From the NCBI RefSeq assembly GCF_009389715.1, contig NC_052409.1, forward strand, positions 722,001 through 786,000: a DNA stretch of 64,000 nucleotides. The letters are read 5' to 3'. Numbering within the stretch: position 1 is the first letter of the stretch; each line of letters begins with the position of its first letter. The notes beneath the pieces are model-generated. The model was not told where the DNA came from, made no database searches, and saw nothing but the letters and a program-made list of their open reading frames with translations. The position numbers and the translations under genes were made by a program. Of this stretch, positions 43,958-56,130 are shown piece after piece. This stretch comes from Phoenix dactylifera. Its lineage: Eukaryota > Streptophyta > Magnoliopsida > Arecales > Arecaceae.

Positions 43958-46200
43958 TCAACTCTGCTGCATAGGCATGTTCAAGCGCCCATGCCTCTCC
44001 ATCACTCTCCTTGTGGCAAGTGCTGCTGCCTCGCTTGCGCGAAGTGTTCCGGTAGCCATGATCGCTGCAAACTCTTTGGTAATCTCTTCCTGCAACTTAC
44101 TCCGAGCATCCCCAAGGGGGTCACCCGCAGAAGGTTTCTTCTGTTGTGCAGTGGCAAATTCCACTGCAGGAGGGACAGCATCCCCTGGTTCCGGAGAAGT
44201 GGTAACTTGTGTGCCCTTGGAAACAACAACCCTAGGTCCAGAAGGCTGAGCCATGGCAGCAGCAGGTGTGAACTGAGGAGCTTGAGGAACTGCACCAGCT
44301 CTCAATGTCGATTCCAACTGTTGAATCATAGGCACTGCACATGAACAATAAAGCATTGAGATCAGCGAGAAACTATCCACAGAAGGCAATGGATTTATGT
44401 GAAGTCAAAGAAATGCTCTTACATATTAGAGGACCCATTGGGCTGTTCATAACTTCATTTGGAAGACTGAGGATATAGTCCGGGATACTAGTCCCAACCA
44501 GAAACTGAGCAACCTCGTTGCTGAAATTGTTGCAGTTGTGGCTGAGAAGTTTATAGGTCTCGGCAGTGTACCTCGGGCCGATCTCCCGCAAATATTCCTC
44601 AAATACTTCCTTAGGCACATGAGTCACCCCCAGCTCAATCACCCGGAGAGGAGTACCATAAGGCGTCATTCCAGCAGGATCACACTGAATACCTCCCCCA
44701 AAATAATATTCATTTCCATATGCCACCACTCCTGTATGCCTGTTATAGTTCACAAGTTGTAAAAAAAAATTAGGGATGAGAATTGCCTATTCGGATCTAC
44801 ATATATAGAAAATTGAGAAAAGGTTCTTTTCCAGAGACAGCAGTCAAGTAAATTTAAATTCAATGGAAATAGATTATAGAGAGGGGGGGGGGGGGGGATA
44901 TTGTGAAAAAAAATAAAAAATAAAAACAGAGATCAGTGAATAATGAAAAAGAAAAGTCGATCCATCTAAAATGCATGAAACTTTCTGTTTGTTCCCTTAT
45001 GATCTGGATACCACTCGAAGTTTGGTAATCTAACCATATGGAGACACAAATTTGTACTTGCAATTCTAACATGCCTCTTGCACATTGGAGAAGATAAGCT
45101 TCACTTCACTCCCCATGTGCTCGAGATTAAGTCAAGTCCCTTATGTATATAAAACATAATTTACAAATGCAAGAGCAATAGCTCATGCCATGCATCATTC
45201 GACATTTATAGACTTGAATGGTATCTGAAGGAAAAACAAAAGTAGAGAACAACTGACGGTACGCTACAATATGATAGTACTTGCAAGACATTATAATACA
45301 GAAGCTCCTACTGACTCATTGGTTTTTCCTTTCAATGTCCCAGCCTGAACCCTTAAATCAAACAAAATATAATCAATCTTCGGTGAGAACAACGGAACAA
45401 CTTAATTGCAAAAAAATAGAGCACAAGCTTGGGATGTTGAATGTGGTGAAGTTCTTCCCCCCAAAATCTTCATGAACACTACTTAAAATCTTCAGAAGTA
45501 TATAACCTGCTTTGTTTGCTTATTGAAATTATGCATAGGCAAATACCAAGCAAATACTTGATTTGTTTGCTAGTTGATATTATGCATTGGCATCATAACC
45601 AACTACACAAAAAGTCGTGTCATTGAACACTATTGAGTATGAAGAATCTGTTCCCCCATACCAAGTCAGCAGTACCCACACTAGCAAATCCATGCAGCAC
45701 TGGAAACAATGACCAATCAGAGGCAAACCGGATAGATGTCTTTTATTGCAATTGGCCCAGATCAAGACAGTACCATGACAACTTGACTATGGCATGTCAT
45801 CAGAAAAATTGTTTACTCTATCAGACTTCGGACAAGCTGGCATTCTTCTGCCAAATTGTGGGCTGCTACAAGAAGGGCTCTAATTATACAGAGAATATCT
45901 AGCTTGCCTAAACTAACAGCTCACTAACCATCTTCCTAGACATTCCCTGGTATAATCACAGCTAACTCTTATTTCAGTTTACATATATGTAGATGAAAAG
46001 AGTGCATCATATGGAACACAATATATAACTGATCATCCATACAATGCGACCTTTGAGACAATAGCTTGTAGTCAATATGCCGTACAAATCATGGCAATTA
46101 CAAGATATGATTACAGTTCAAATAAAATTCATGTCCTCGCAGTGGTTGTGAAGAGGTCCAATCTACAGGAAACAGCACCTTCTAAAACAACCCAACGCAC

Positions 46201-46236
<36 letters not shown>

Positions 46237-48517
46237 GGGAAAGTCCTGTCCAACCTTTGACCATCTTAATGCGACCCTTCTGTCACATGGTTTCCACTTT
46301 CCACGTCAAAGAAATCAAACTGGAGAAAGTGATAGCTTGCAATAATGCAAATACCAAGTATGCGGATGGATAATCAAATATTTGCGCTGACAGGTATTTT
46401 GAGCAGGGAAGGATGGAGGAGAATGAACAAGATATCTATACTACATTCAAATAGGCAACTTTGGAGATTATACGACATAACCATGGATGTTAGCATTGGT
46501 TCGATAGGATTTAGAGAGTTTCAATTGATCATTTAAAGATAATTACATTATCATGGAAATTACAAAATCCTTTAAGTGTTTCTCAGAAGTTTAAGAAAAG
46601 TTTGCATGAAGTGAACAATGATAAGCTAATGGATACTAGAAGCTAACACGTGGTGCTATTAACTTCCTGGTAACTTTTTGCAGTGAAATATGTCCAAGGG
46701 TTGTGCTCTGAGACTCAGCTAAAGGCATCATGATTAATGTTCTCCTATGATTACTGCAGAGCACTGACATTGTTGTGGATTTAAAAAATGTTAAAAAAAA
46801 AATCATATCTATAAATTATTATGAGGCAAAGCAAGAGAGAACTCTCAGTCTTCGGATAAGCAGTTTTACTAGAATGGAAAAGGTTGTAGTAGCAAATTCT
46901 AAGAATTTGTAGGTTCTATGAACTCTTCTGAGATTATCGTGAGAACCCAGAATGCCAGAAATGGCAATAAACTAACAATAACCATAAACCTATCAGTTGT
47001 CATTAACTATTACATGGGAACTCACATATGGGAATGTGAGGACCCATGCGGACGTGTGTTTAGTCCCACATCGATTATTTGCTAGGTAGATCTCGGATAC
47101 TTAAACAGGATCAAAAAACTCAAATAATATCTTCCGGTTAGCTATTCTGGGTAAAATCCTGGATTATTATAAATGGTATCAGAGCGGACCTGGCCCATAA
47201 CCTATATGTACTATGGGACACTATAGCACAGATCCATTAGGATTGACCACGGGTCGATTGTGGTGTTTGTGATTAGATTTAAATGGATTTGAACCCTTAG
47301 CCTGACGAGGACGTCAAGGCTTGAACGGGAGGAGTATGTGAGGACTCGTGCAGGCGTACGTTTAGTCTCACATCGGTTATTCACTGGATAGATTTTGAGT
47401 ACGTATACAGGATCAAGGAACCCAAATAATACCTTCCAGCTAGCCTTTTTGGATGAGGTCATGGGTTGTTATAAATGGTATCAAAGCGAACCTGGCTCAT
47501 AATCTATGTGGACTAGGGGACACTACAGCACAAATCCATTGAGGCTGATCATGGGCCGATCGTCGTATTTATGATTAGATTTCAATGAATTTGAACCCTT
47601 AGCCTGACGAGAACGTCAGGGTTTGAACAGAGGAAGTATGTGAAGACCCGTGCAGGCGTATGTTTAGTCTCACATTGGTTATTTATTGGGTAGATCTTGG
47701 ATATTTATACAGGATCAAGAAATCCAAATAATACCTTCCGGCTAGCCATTTTGGATGAGGTCCTGGGTTGTTACAGGCAACATATGAAAAATTCAGAAAC
47801 GGCGATTGACCTTTCTACAGTTACATCTGTGAAGATTCATGCAGGCGTGTGTTTAGTCTCACATTGGTTATTCGCTGAAGAGATTTTAGATACTTATACA
47901 AGACTAAGAAACCCAAAAAATATCTTCCGACTAGCCTTTTTAGGTGAGGTCATGAATTGTGATAAATGGTATCAGAGTAAGCTCGGGCCATAGCCCATGT
48001 AGACTAGGAGACACTGCAGCACGAGTTTATGAAGGTTGACTACAGGCCGATTATGGTGCTTGTGATTAGATTTGAAACCTTAGCCTGACGAGGACGTCAG
48101 GACTTGAACATGGGAGTATGTAAGAACCTGCGCAGGCGTGTGTTTAATCCTACATCGGTTATTCCCTGAGGAGATTTTGAGTACTTATACGGGACTAAAG
48201 AACCCAAACAATACCTTTTTGGCTAGCCTTTTTGGATGAGGTCATGAGTTGTGACAACATCTAAATTTGGAGATAAAACAAAAGAGCATCATGGCATCTG
48301 CAGGGAGAGAGAAGCTTACCATATGGCCTCAATGGCCTTGCCTAGAAATGTCGTCGAAAGCTGGCGAGCTAGCCCCTGGCTGAGATCATACACATTCAGG
48401 GTGACTTTGTGACCATCCTGGAAATACAGAACAGTACATCCGATCAGTCCCACGCCGACGATCACCACATTCTTGAAAATCATGGAAACTTGTATAAATT
48501 AAATCTACCTCAGCCAT
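43958..48517 (-). CDS. PPPDE-domain (DeSI-type) putative desumoylating/deubiquitinating isopeptidase, 266 residues
   Basis: Cysteine isopeptidase family that removes SUMO or ubiquitin from proteins, expected in cytosol or nucleus. Four coding exons (minus) join in frame: 48509-48517, 48320-48417, 44423-44739 and 43958-44334, stop TGA at 43958-43960. The first coding exon gives only Met-Ala-Glu. The PPPDE domain covers about residues 6-145. The catalytic His is H37 in WHTGVVAYGNEYYFGGGI, and the catalytic Cys is C105 in LLSHNCNNFSNEVAQFLVG. The C-terminal 120 residues are Ala/Pro-rich with a helical end (ARSKLQEEITKEFAAIMATG). That makes the protein longer than minimal DeSI-1 and fits plant members. 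A 3.6 kb intron (44740-48319) contains TRIM insertions, a G15 tract and a GA microsatellite. A leader exon probably ends at 49235 and splices to 48549. Both active-site residues are present, so the enzyme looks functional; substrate choice is not visible. Confidence 0.93.
47035..47775. mobile_element. TRIM retrotransposon in tandem form (LTR-internal-LTR-internal-LTR)
   Basis: Three LTRs of 137 bp each (47035-47171, 47337-47473, 47639-47775) alternate with two internal regions of 165 bp. LTRs start TGTGAGGAC or TGTGAAGAC and end in TTACA or TTATA. Right after the first LTR is TGGTATCAGAGC (47174-47185), the primer-binding site for initiator tRNA-Met; in the second unit it reads TGGTATCAAAGC. 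Purine tracts (GGGAGGAGTA, AGAGGAAGTA) precede the second and third LTRs. Flanking bases GGGAA and GGCAA look like an imperfect 5-bp target duplication. No protein is encoded, so it depended on other elements to move. It sits in the large intron of the DeSI-like gene. Confidence 0.85.
47828..48256. mobile_element. Second TRIM of the same family, single complete copy
   Basis: LTRs at 47828-47964 (137 bp) and 48119-48256 (138 bp) flank an internal region of 154 bp. It has a primer-binding site TGGTATCAGAGT (47967-47978) and a short purine tract TGGGAGTA before the second LTR. A perfect 5-bp target-site duplication ACATC lies at 47823-47827 and 48257-48261, proving a separate insertion from the tandem copy only 52 bp to the left. 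LTRs of both elements share TTTAGTCTCACAT.GGTTATT. The right end lies 63 bp from the exon starting the DeSI catalytic domain. Confidence 0.85.
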
Positions 48518-48549
48518 CTCCACAATTACCCGACACTTGAACTCTTCGG

Positions 48550-49420
48550 CTGGAGATATAGACGTACCACGGCCTATTAACAGCATGGACCATTTCATGA
48601 GACTGAGATTGCAAAGAAAAAAGATTTCTTTTTTTTGTTATTTTTTTTTAATGAAAGGAAAAAGTTTATCTTGAAGCGCTAAATGTTAAAAAGGAGAAAA
48701 GCAATACAAAGAGGAAGAAACACCTCAAAAAAGACACCTTTTACAGGGGAAAAACTCAGATTAGGAATTAATCTTCAAGGAAATCTAAGCTGCTCCTTTG
48801 GCAACCTGCCATCTTTTCTTCACAGCAACAACTAAAATCATATGCACAACCGCATCGCCAAAAAGACAAAAGAAATCAGACCAACGAAGGCTTGCCATAT
48901 TTCATCTCAGCCGTTAGAACGCGGCGAGATGTTTCAAGAGATACCCTAAAATTTGATTCAAAATTTGATTTTTTAGCAGGACAATAAAAACTTGCAATGC
49001 AGTAGTGGAGACTAGGGAATGAATAAAAAAACCAATTATTTTACAGTAAAATGAATTTTCTTTTCGTGGCCAAAAATCCTTTTCTACCTCACATTACCAA
49101 ACAGAAAACACTAGCGGCAAAACAAAAATTTTCAGCCCTAAAATGTCTCTTCGGATTAACTAAACACAAGAAAACAACCCGATCTGCATTGGGATTAGAA
49201 TTAATAGGGGGAGAAGGGGGAAATTTCGAATTACCTCAATAGAAGAAAGAGAGGGGCGGAGCTGCGGAAGGGATTAGCTTCGATTACGCGAGAGAAAAAC
49301 AGAACAGGAATAAATTAGGAGAGAATAAGGAGAGTTCTTTATTTCTGCGATTGCCCGCCGAGAGGAACGCCAGGGACCGAGACAGAGAGCAAGCCGCGGT
49401 TTCCTCGGCGCCGTTTAAAG
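48550..49420 (-). other. Leader intron and first noncoding exon region of the DeSI-like gene
   Basis: On the minus strand a candidate donor (TTGAG followed by GTAATTC) lies at 49235/49234, and an acceptor (TCTCCAG) ends at 48550. This would splice a noncoding exon within about 49235-49420 to the exon carrying the start codon. The 49235-49420 stretch is CT-rich on the coding strand, as expected for a plant leader. Inferred from splice signals only; the intron itself shows nothing else. Confidence 0.4.
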
Positions 49421-49662
49421 AGAAACGTGCGTCACGGGATCCAGAGAGGGGGAGAATCTTCTAGAAGCGACGTACAAGTCATCGGCAGAGACGTTTCCGG
49501 ACAGATCTTCGTTTTTGGCCGACCGGTGGTCGGTGGACTACCAACGGACCGTTCCATCAGCCGTCTAAATAGACTTCTTCCACGAGCCCGCCTGGGCCGT
49601 TCGAGTCCCAAAGATCTCAGACTAGCTTGAATGAATATTTTGGATCCAACGGACGGATTGGA

Positions 49663-49721
<59 letters not shown>

Positions 49722-51389
49722 TAAATCGACTACTCATACAGCTTTTGCATGAGTATAGTCAGCTACATCACTAGTAAGAAAACTACATAAAATAGAAGAA
49801 AAAGTATGCTAGGTCCATAAAAAATTTTTTGAATGATGAGCAGCAAATGATACGACTCAGTCTGCAGCTTGGTCGTCTTCTGGAGAACATACCTAATCTG
49901 GACAGCACGACATTTCCGCATCATCTGTCGTATGTCACTGAGAAGCGGATGCTCTGGCACCTTCTGCCCCTCCTCTTATTTATATTTTTTTTAAATAGAT
50001 CAATTCAGGATTAGGATTAAAGTCCGGTCCAACCTAAACTAGCACCGATTTTTATTTTTATTTTTTATATAAAAAATTAATTTTTGTTGCAACCTCAACC
50101 ATTCAATTTCTTACCGGTCTCAAAGCAATCTGAACTCTTTCTCTCTTTATCCACCTCTGCAAGTCTTAAAGAGACCATTTCATGATCGAGTGGTTGACGT
50201 GGTAAAAAACAAATGAATTATTCCTTAATGCAAAGATACGACCCAAGCCAATTTAGCACATCTCTACCATTATTCTTATACCCCGAAGATGTATGGCAGG
50301 ACAAATTTACATGAAGAATCCAAAAGATTCACCAACCTTTTGTTATACTCGAACTTATTGCATCTCCATGAAGAATAACGAGAGCATGATTCAAGGTTGC
50401 GCAAAATGAAACAACCACATATGAAGAAAAGAGAATCCGGAATCCACACAGTGGCATGATTTGATGGGATTGTGGATTTAAAATTTTGCATTTCTCTCGA
50501 GTGCTCGAAGGGATTCGGACTAGACATTTAGAAGCACCAACAGAGATGCTCATAATCAAAAATAGAGACGGAGAAAAATGATAAAGTTTGAAAGCATAGA
50601 AAACTTATAATTAACCATTTGCAAGTCATGTTACCAAACTAAGATGCACATAAAAATATTTTTATCCCTCAACCAACTATCTGGTTGTAGATGGAATTCC
50701 GGCCTAGGTTATTGAGTACTACTCTTCAATGGCTTCCCCAACTTAACAAGCTGGCATCGACAAATGATATTGAAATATTATTCCACCAAAGTATTAAAAT
50801 GCCGTTGAAATTGATAACAATATTTGCATGGAAAGAAAGCAAACATACGAATAGTTTAGCAATGTGGTCTCCTTACAAAGATGCAAATAGTATTTAAGTT
50901 GTGAATTTTTTTTTAAATATTAGTGAAAAAAATAATATGAACTGCAGGTCTATAAGCAGTAAATGGCTCAATGCTTGCTTTGAAAACCAGCAGTACCTTT
51001 CCATGGCCGCGGATCAATTCACGAACTCCTCGATCATTAGCTATTGAAATAGTTTAGTTTGAGAAAAACTCTGTTTCGCAACACCTCTTGCTGAGATTAT
51101 CGATGATACTGTAAAAGAGGGGAAAAAAAGAATCAAAAGAAGTAAAGAAAGAGAAAATATTGTGTTCATGACTAGTCCCAAGAATCTGCTTGCCTTTTCT
51201 TTTTGGCTTTGTCCTGCACAGTTTCCTGCATCTCATACACCGAAGTTATGCTCCACGCTTGATCGAAATCTTTTGTTTGGAGGAAAAAGCTTATTGACAC
51301 AGCGATCAACAAACAAATTAATCTAGTAAACTCGGAGGTTTCACCGAATTGTATAGATCACTATTCTTCGGAGAAGGCAGAATAGAATA
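49421..51389. other. Intergenic DNA with (TA)26 microsatellite
   Basis: A TA run occupies 49667-49718. The rest is AT-rich with no recognisable gene. The last 150 bases may already belong to the 5' part of the LINE relic that becomes recognisable at 51390. Confidence 0.5.
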
Positions 51390-53475
51390 TCAATGCTACA
51401 AAATGCTCATAGAGATAAGATAAAAGATCAAAATGAAAACATTAATCTATTACTTCACCATTTTCAACAAAGATGGGCTAGTCAACTTGATGCGGAGGAA
51501 ATGGATCTTCATGTGATCTCGTCGATGGTCTTACATGATCAAAATGACAATATAAGGAAACCATGAGAGTCGATGAAATCGAAGAAGCCATTAAAAGTAT
51601 GAACCTAGACAAGGCTCCCAGGCCAGATGGTTATCTGATGTTCTTCTTTCAACACTACTAGTATCTAATCAAAAAGAAGGTAATCCAAGCCATTCAATAC
51701 TTCTTTGGCCATGCTATGATGGCTGAGTTCTAGAAAAGAAGCTATATCACTCTCGTTCCTAAGAATAATAATCATGTGGAGGTTACCAACAATAGACCAA
51801 TTAGCCTTCGCGATACAGGCTATAAAATTGTGGCCGAGGTTTTGGCTAATAGGTTGAAGCCTTTACTTTCTATCATGATTTCAGCTGAGCAAGAAGCTTT
51901 TGTGCAGGGCTGCATCATTGCTGATAACATTCCTAGAAAATTATGTACACCTTAGAAAGGGCACCCCCACAAGAGGCCTAGTGTCGCTGAAGCAAGATAT
52001 GGAAAAGACATATGATTGGATACATTGGCCCGTTTTATTTCAAATTCTAACCCAATTCAGTTTTCATTCTAAATTCATCTCTTGGGTACGAGCATGCATG
52101 TTGAATCCTCAATTTGCATTGCTTGTGAATGGTACTCCAACTCAATGGTTTCAGCTTTATCGTCGCCATATTTTTTTGTTCTCTACACTGAAGTGCTTTC
52201 CAAACTCCTTCATTATATAGTAGAGAGTAATATTCTAAGAGCATATAGTCTATCCCTCTATCTTAGGCCAAGCAATTAATCTTTCGAAATCTTAGATAAT
52301 GATAAGCCCGGTACTCCAAGCTCTACTAAAACTCAAATTTATATTTTCTTACACTCTCCTCACATATGGGCCGGACTTTCCTTTAATGGGTCAGCCTAAC
52401 ATGTGAAATTTTTAATAATGGGGTTAACGAGTGCAGAGACAAGATTTGAACTCAAGACCTCTGCTCTGATACCATGTTGAATTCACTACTTGCCCCAAAA
52501 GCTTAAACTTATAAAATAAGGTAGATTTATTTATATATTTTATATTTTCTTACACAAAGTGACAATATTGGAAGGCTCCATCGTTGGCAGGTAGAGCAAT
52601 CTTGCTCCAGTCCATGTTTTCATCTATTCTTCTCTATTGCTTATCATGCATTCATGTGCCCACAGTTAAGCTTTCAAGCTTAACTCAAGGAACTATTTTT
52701 AAGCTTCCATCAAGGAAGCGGGGCAACTGCCAACTGCTTAACAATGGCAGCTCATCTAATCATTTTGTCTCATGGCTGCCCCCTCCCTTTGGAACTTTAA
52801 AAGTAAATTTTGATGTTGCTGTAACAGCAAACAGAACAACTGCCAGGTCTATAATGCAAGATAGCGAAGGCCACTTTTTAAGAGCTAGATACAGCCAACA
52901 AAATTAGAAAACAAAATACTACATAAAGACATTAGCACTGACCCACGGTTTGTCTAGGATCCCTTCATAACTCTATAATTATCATATCATGTATTGCTAA
53001 CTCTTTAGTGGGCAAGAACTTAATGCAAATATATTCTTCGATAGAAAGCAAATCAGCGCAGGTTAATGTTGTCCCAAACCTATGACGGCTTACAGAAGAT
53101 AGATGCCAGCGACTGGGTAGAGTCGTACTCATACAGGTTGATAAATATACACATATATAAGTTGAAGATAGTGTACTTTAAGTCTCATCTACAATCTTTG
53201 ATTTTTTTATACAATGCTTCAGTTAGTCAATATACGTATAACCTGAAGACATGCTCATTTAAAGGTTTATGTTGTGAGGGGAACTTGTTTGCACATATCT
53301 CAGACTTTTGTTTTGATGCTAGTTGTGTGTTAACTTGTATGCATAGTGCACTTAACATAGTATTGTATGGGCTCTAGTTCATAAAGTGCGCTTTGTAAGA
53401 GTATTTGAGATGTACTGTACTTATTGGCTTTTCAATGAAAGCTTTTGACTCCTTTACTTACCCCCAAAGAAAAAA
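51390..53475 (+). mobile_element. L1-type LINE relic: reverse transcriptase, start of RNase H, poly(A) end
   Basis: Blocks of the LINE reverse transcriptase follow one another with stops and frameshifts. DEIEEAIKSMNLDKAPRPDG lies near 51570. VTNNRPISLRDTGYKIVAE and EAFVQGCIIADNI lie near 51785-51930. Near 51975-52240 come LKQDMEKTYDWI, with the first catalytic Asp block changed from KMDMEKAYDRI, then SWVRACMLNPQFALLVNG. The YADD box is missing. After the inserted repeat comes WKAPSLAGRAILLQSMFSS (52575) and then PFGTLKVNFDVAVTANRT, the start of the RNase H domain (about 52790). The end is probably the A-rich tract at 53467-53479. Internal deletions and many stops make it inactive. Confidence 0.8.
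52338..52554 (-). mobile_element. Truncated TRIM (or tRNA-related SINE-like) repeat inserted in the LINE relic
   Basis: Read on the minus strand, an 80-bp LTR (52554 down to 52475) starts TGTAAGAAAATATAAA and ends in ATTCAACA. It is directly followed by TGGTATCAGAGC (52474-52463), the initiator tRNA-Met primer site. An internal region of about 110 bases ends in a purine tract GTGAGGAGAG. The second LTR is cut to its first 16 bases (52353-52338). An alternative view is a tRNA-derived SINE, since GAGTTCAAATC after the primer site resembles a B box. It belongs to a different family from the 137-bp LTR TRIMs at 47 kb. Confidence 0.6.
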
Positions 53476-55719
53476 AAAATCTTGTTCCAATGACACTACC
53501 TATTGCGGGTGAAGAGGTATAATTAAACCAGCCAGCTTGAATCATCAGGTGGTTTGTTGGAATCTATGCAAAGTTCCATGCAGCTCAAACTGCATTTCTA
53601 CTGTCTTTTGTCGTCGGCGTCGTTGCCATCTACTCATTAGCATGGATGGTAGTCCTTTGTCGGATAGAAAAATATTTAGAGATTTGGAAAAATGGGTCCC
53701 CATTGCATCGTAGATATAAGTTAGGTCAGCCGTTTAATCTACATTTTCACAAGGTCCAACTAATGACGAGGGAATCGAGGAAATGGCTATGAAACTCGTG
53801 TCCCTTGTTTGTTTTTATTGTTTCTTAACCTTATCCACGCTATTATCCTAAACCATATACCACATGAAATGTTAAGTATTGTATTAGCAAGAATTTCTTG
53901 GTTTAAGCGCAGGTTTAAGGTAATGGATTGCCGCCGTGACAATTTTGGAGGACCTCTTGTTAATCAAGATATTAGGCTTGGCTCATACCAACCAAACAAG
54001 TTTAAAACCATTACGAACTTTGTGTTAATGACCGGCTAATGATAGGATAAGCTCAATTCTATATCCTACATTTTGTTACATATTACATGAGTGAATTGGT
54101 GCTAGAAAAACTGCACTAAAATCATGAAAAATATTATCGAACATATTCTACATTTTGTAGTATTGAATTCGTTGATATAATTATTTCCCATAGTAGAATA
54201 TAATTTGATTTTCAATGTCCTTTTTATTGGCTATAAAATCATGATAAAAATACATATCAGCTGAATATTTTGTTTGCACATTTACATAAATTGTTTTATA
54301 GTAATGATTGTTCCGTACCTAATCTAAATTACTTTATATCAACTAGCCTTCCATTCATATGCGCTAATTTGACCCTCAATAGCATGCATGCATCGAATCC
54401 TATGCATCTCATGAGATTGTAATGGTGACCATTATTATGCCTTGGAGAAGAAAGGGATGCCATATTTGGGCCGCAACATGATCATCCTACTGAGGTTCCA
54501 ACGTTCACATATTATATGATTTATCCTTCTTGGCACTGAGCAAGATATTGCATTCTAAGTTGTTTATTGTTTTCATTTTATTTGATCAAGTCCTACTAAT
54601 AAACAAAGCCGAAATTTTCGCCGGTTTGATGGAGAGCCGTTGCCGGACCGTCTCAAACTCGGGCGGGAATTCCAACCGTTGTGAGGATCAGTAGTGCGAT
54701 CGAATTTTAGCGGGAAGCCTGACATGAGCATAAAAGGGGAATATCCAGGTTCGATGCTTTCCGAGAGGAAATGCCTATTTTGCCCCTCAAATCACGTTAT
54801 TATTTTTTTTCTTGGTACGGAATTTTTTTTTTAATAAATAGCGGCTCATGGATATGTATGCAACTAACAAAACAATAATAATAATAATAATAATAAACAA
54901 AGAATAAGGCAAAGTAAGTGATTTTTTTTTAGCGTATTAGTCCCAATTTCGTACACTTGTACGGCTTATTACTGACGAATTAAGAAGTTTACCATCAACC
55001 GTATTCTTATCAGATGTGAGCCGCTGTTGTATCCAAAAAAAATAAAATTTACCCAAAAAAAAAAGTTTACCATCAGCATAAGCATGAGGTATTATACTAG
55101 CGATTTGGTTTCGGTATGATGATTTTATTTAGGGAAACCAAAGTGCTATGCATGACATTTAGGTTCATGGGAAACAATGTGGGGGTTCAAACAAAATCTC
55201 AAGGAACAAAGATTTCTGAGGCATTTGGGCACGCAAGCCTCTTTATTCTGAAAAATTTTAGAGGAAAAATCGTTGTTCTTAGAAATTTTGAGGATAATGT
55301 TATTCAAACAATTTAACTAAAAAAATCATGATATTCTCCTAGCTGTTAGAATTCCAAATTATTTACAAAGTTGAATGATCCTAGAAATTCAAATTGCATC
55401 AATTCATGCATTGATGTATCACGTTGCATCCATATTTGAAAGCTGAAAGGTGTTATCTCTAGTATTTGACATAAGTAAAATTTTAATCAATTTAATTAAG
55501 TAATTCGTGGTGGAGTTATAGCTATTCAACGGAAAAAAAAAATATTATGATGCTTTTGTGTTTGCTATCTGTTCATTATAGACATTTAGGATATTTTTTA
55601 TATGTAGTATTTTTTTATTGAACATTTGACTCTATATGAGTTAAACACATTTGAAAGCAAATGACTCAAACTTTCATAATATGAAAACAAATTTGTAGAA
55701 CTTACATATAAAAATAATC
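53476..55719. other. Gene-free intergenic DNA with a GC-rich patch
   Basis: Mostly AT-rich, with an ATA trinucleotide run near 54870-54895. A patch at 54605-54750 is GC-rich and contains GGCGGGAA (54662-54669) and TTTAGCGGGAA (about 54706-54715), both similar to E2F-binding sites. No coding sequence recognised. Confidence 0.5.
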
Positions 55720-56130
55720 ACCATGCCGTCATCTGGATCATTTACGACGAGAGATGGCCACCCTAGCGGCATTAGCTGTTCGTGCCGGCTTGAATCTAGA
55801 ATAAGAAAGAGATCTGCTCATCAATGTCGAGGCCGCTTATATGGTATATTGATGTCCAAAGCTAACAGGATTAGGGTTGACCATCTTCTGATCTGTGAGA
55901 TTCGTAGACTGGTCCGGAAGTTTATCACTTTTTAGGCAACACATGTGTTCCGAAAGATGAACAGAGCAGCAGACTGAGTTGTCTCATTTATAGCCCGACA
56001 CATCGGAGAGTTCATCTGGACGGCATTGACAGTTTTACCTCCTTTCTTGTATCTTTTACTTTCATTTGACTTAGCAGGATGTACTCACGTTAGAGCTATA
56101 TGAAATATCATTTTTACCACAAAAAAAAAA
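55720..56130 (+). mobile_element. 5'-truncated LINE tail with decayed RNase H and poly(A)
   Basis: Translated blocks include LICEIRRLVRKFITF followed by ATHVFRKMNRAAD, a stop, then VVSFIARHIGEFIWT, the last part of the plant LINE RNase H domain. The end reads CACGTTAGAGCTATATGAAATATC and then an A run at about 56120-56130. The same end sequence closes the copy at 61545-62095. At least one in-frame stop; inactive. Confidence 0.7.

Noticed and set aside
47160..47990. Repeated TGGTATCAGAGC words as possible tRNA gene remnants
   Set aside because: Position right after each LTR shows they are primer-binding sites; no cloverleaf could be built.
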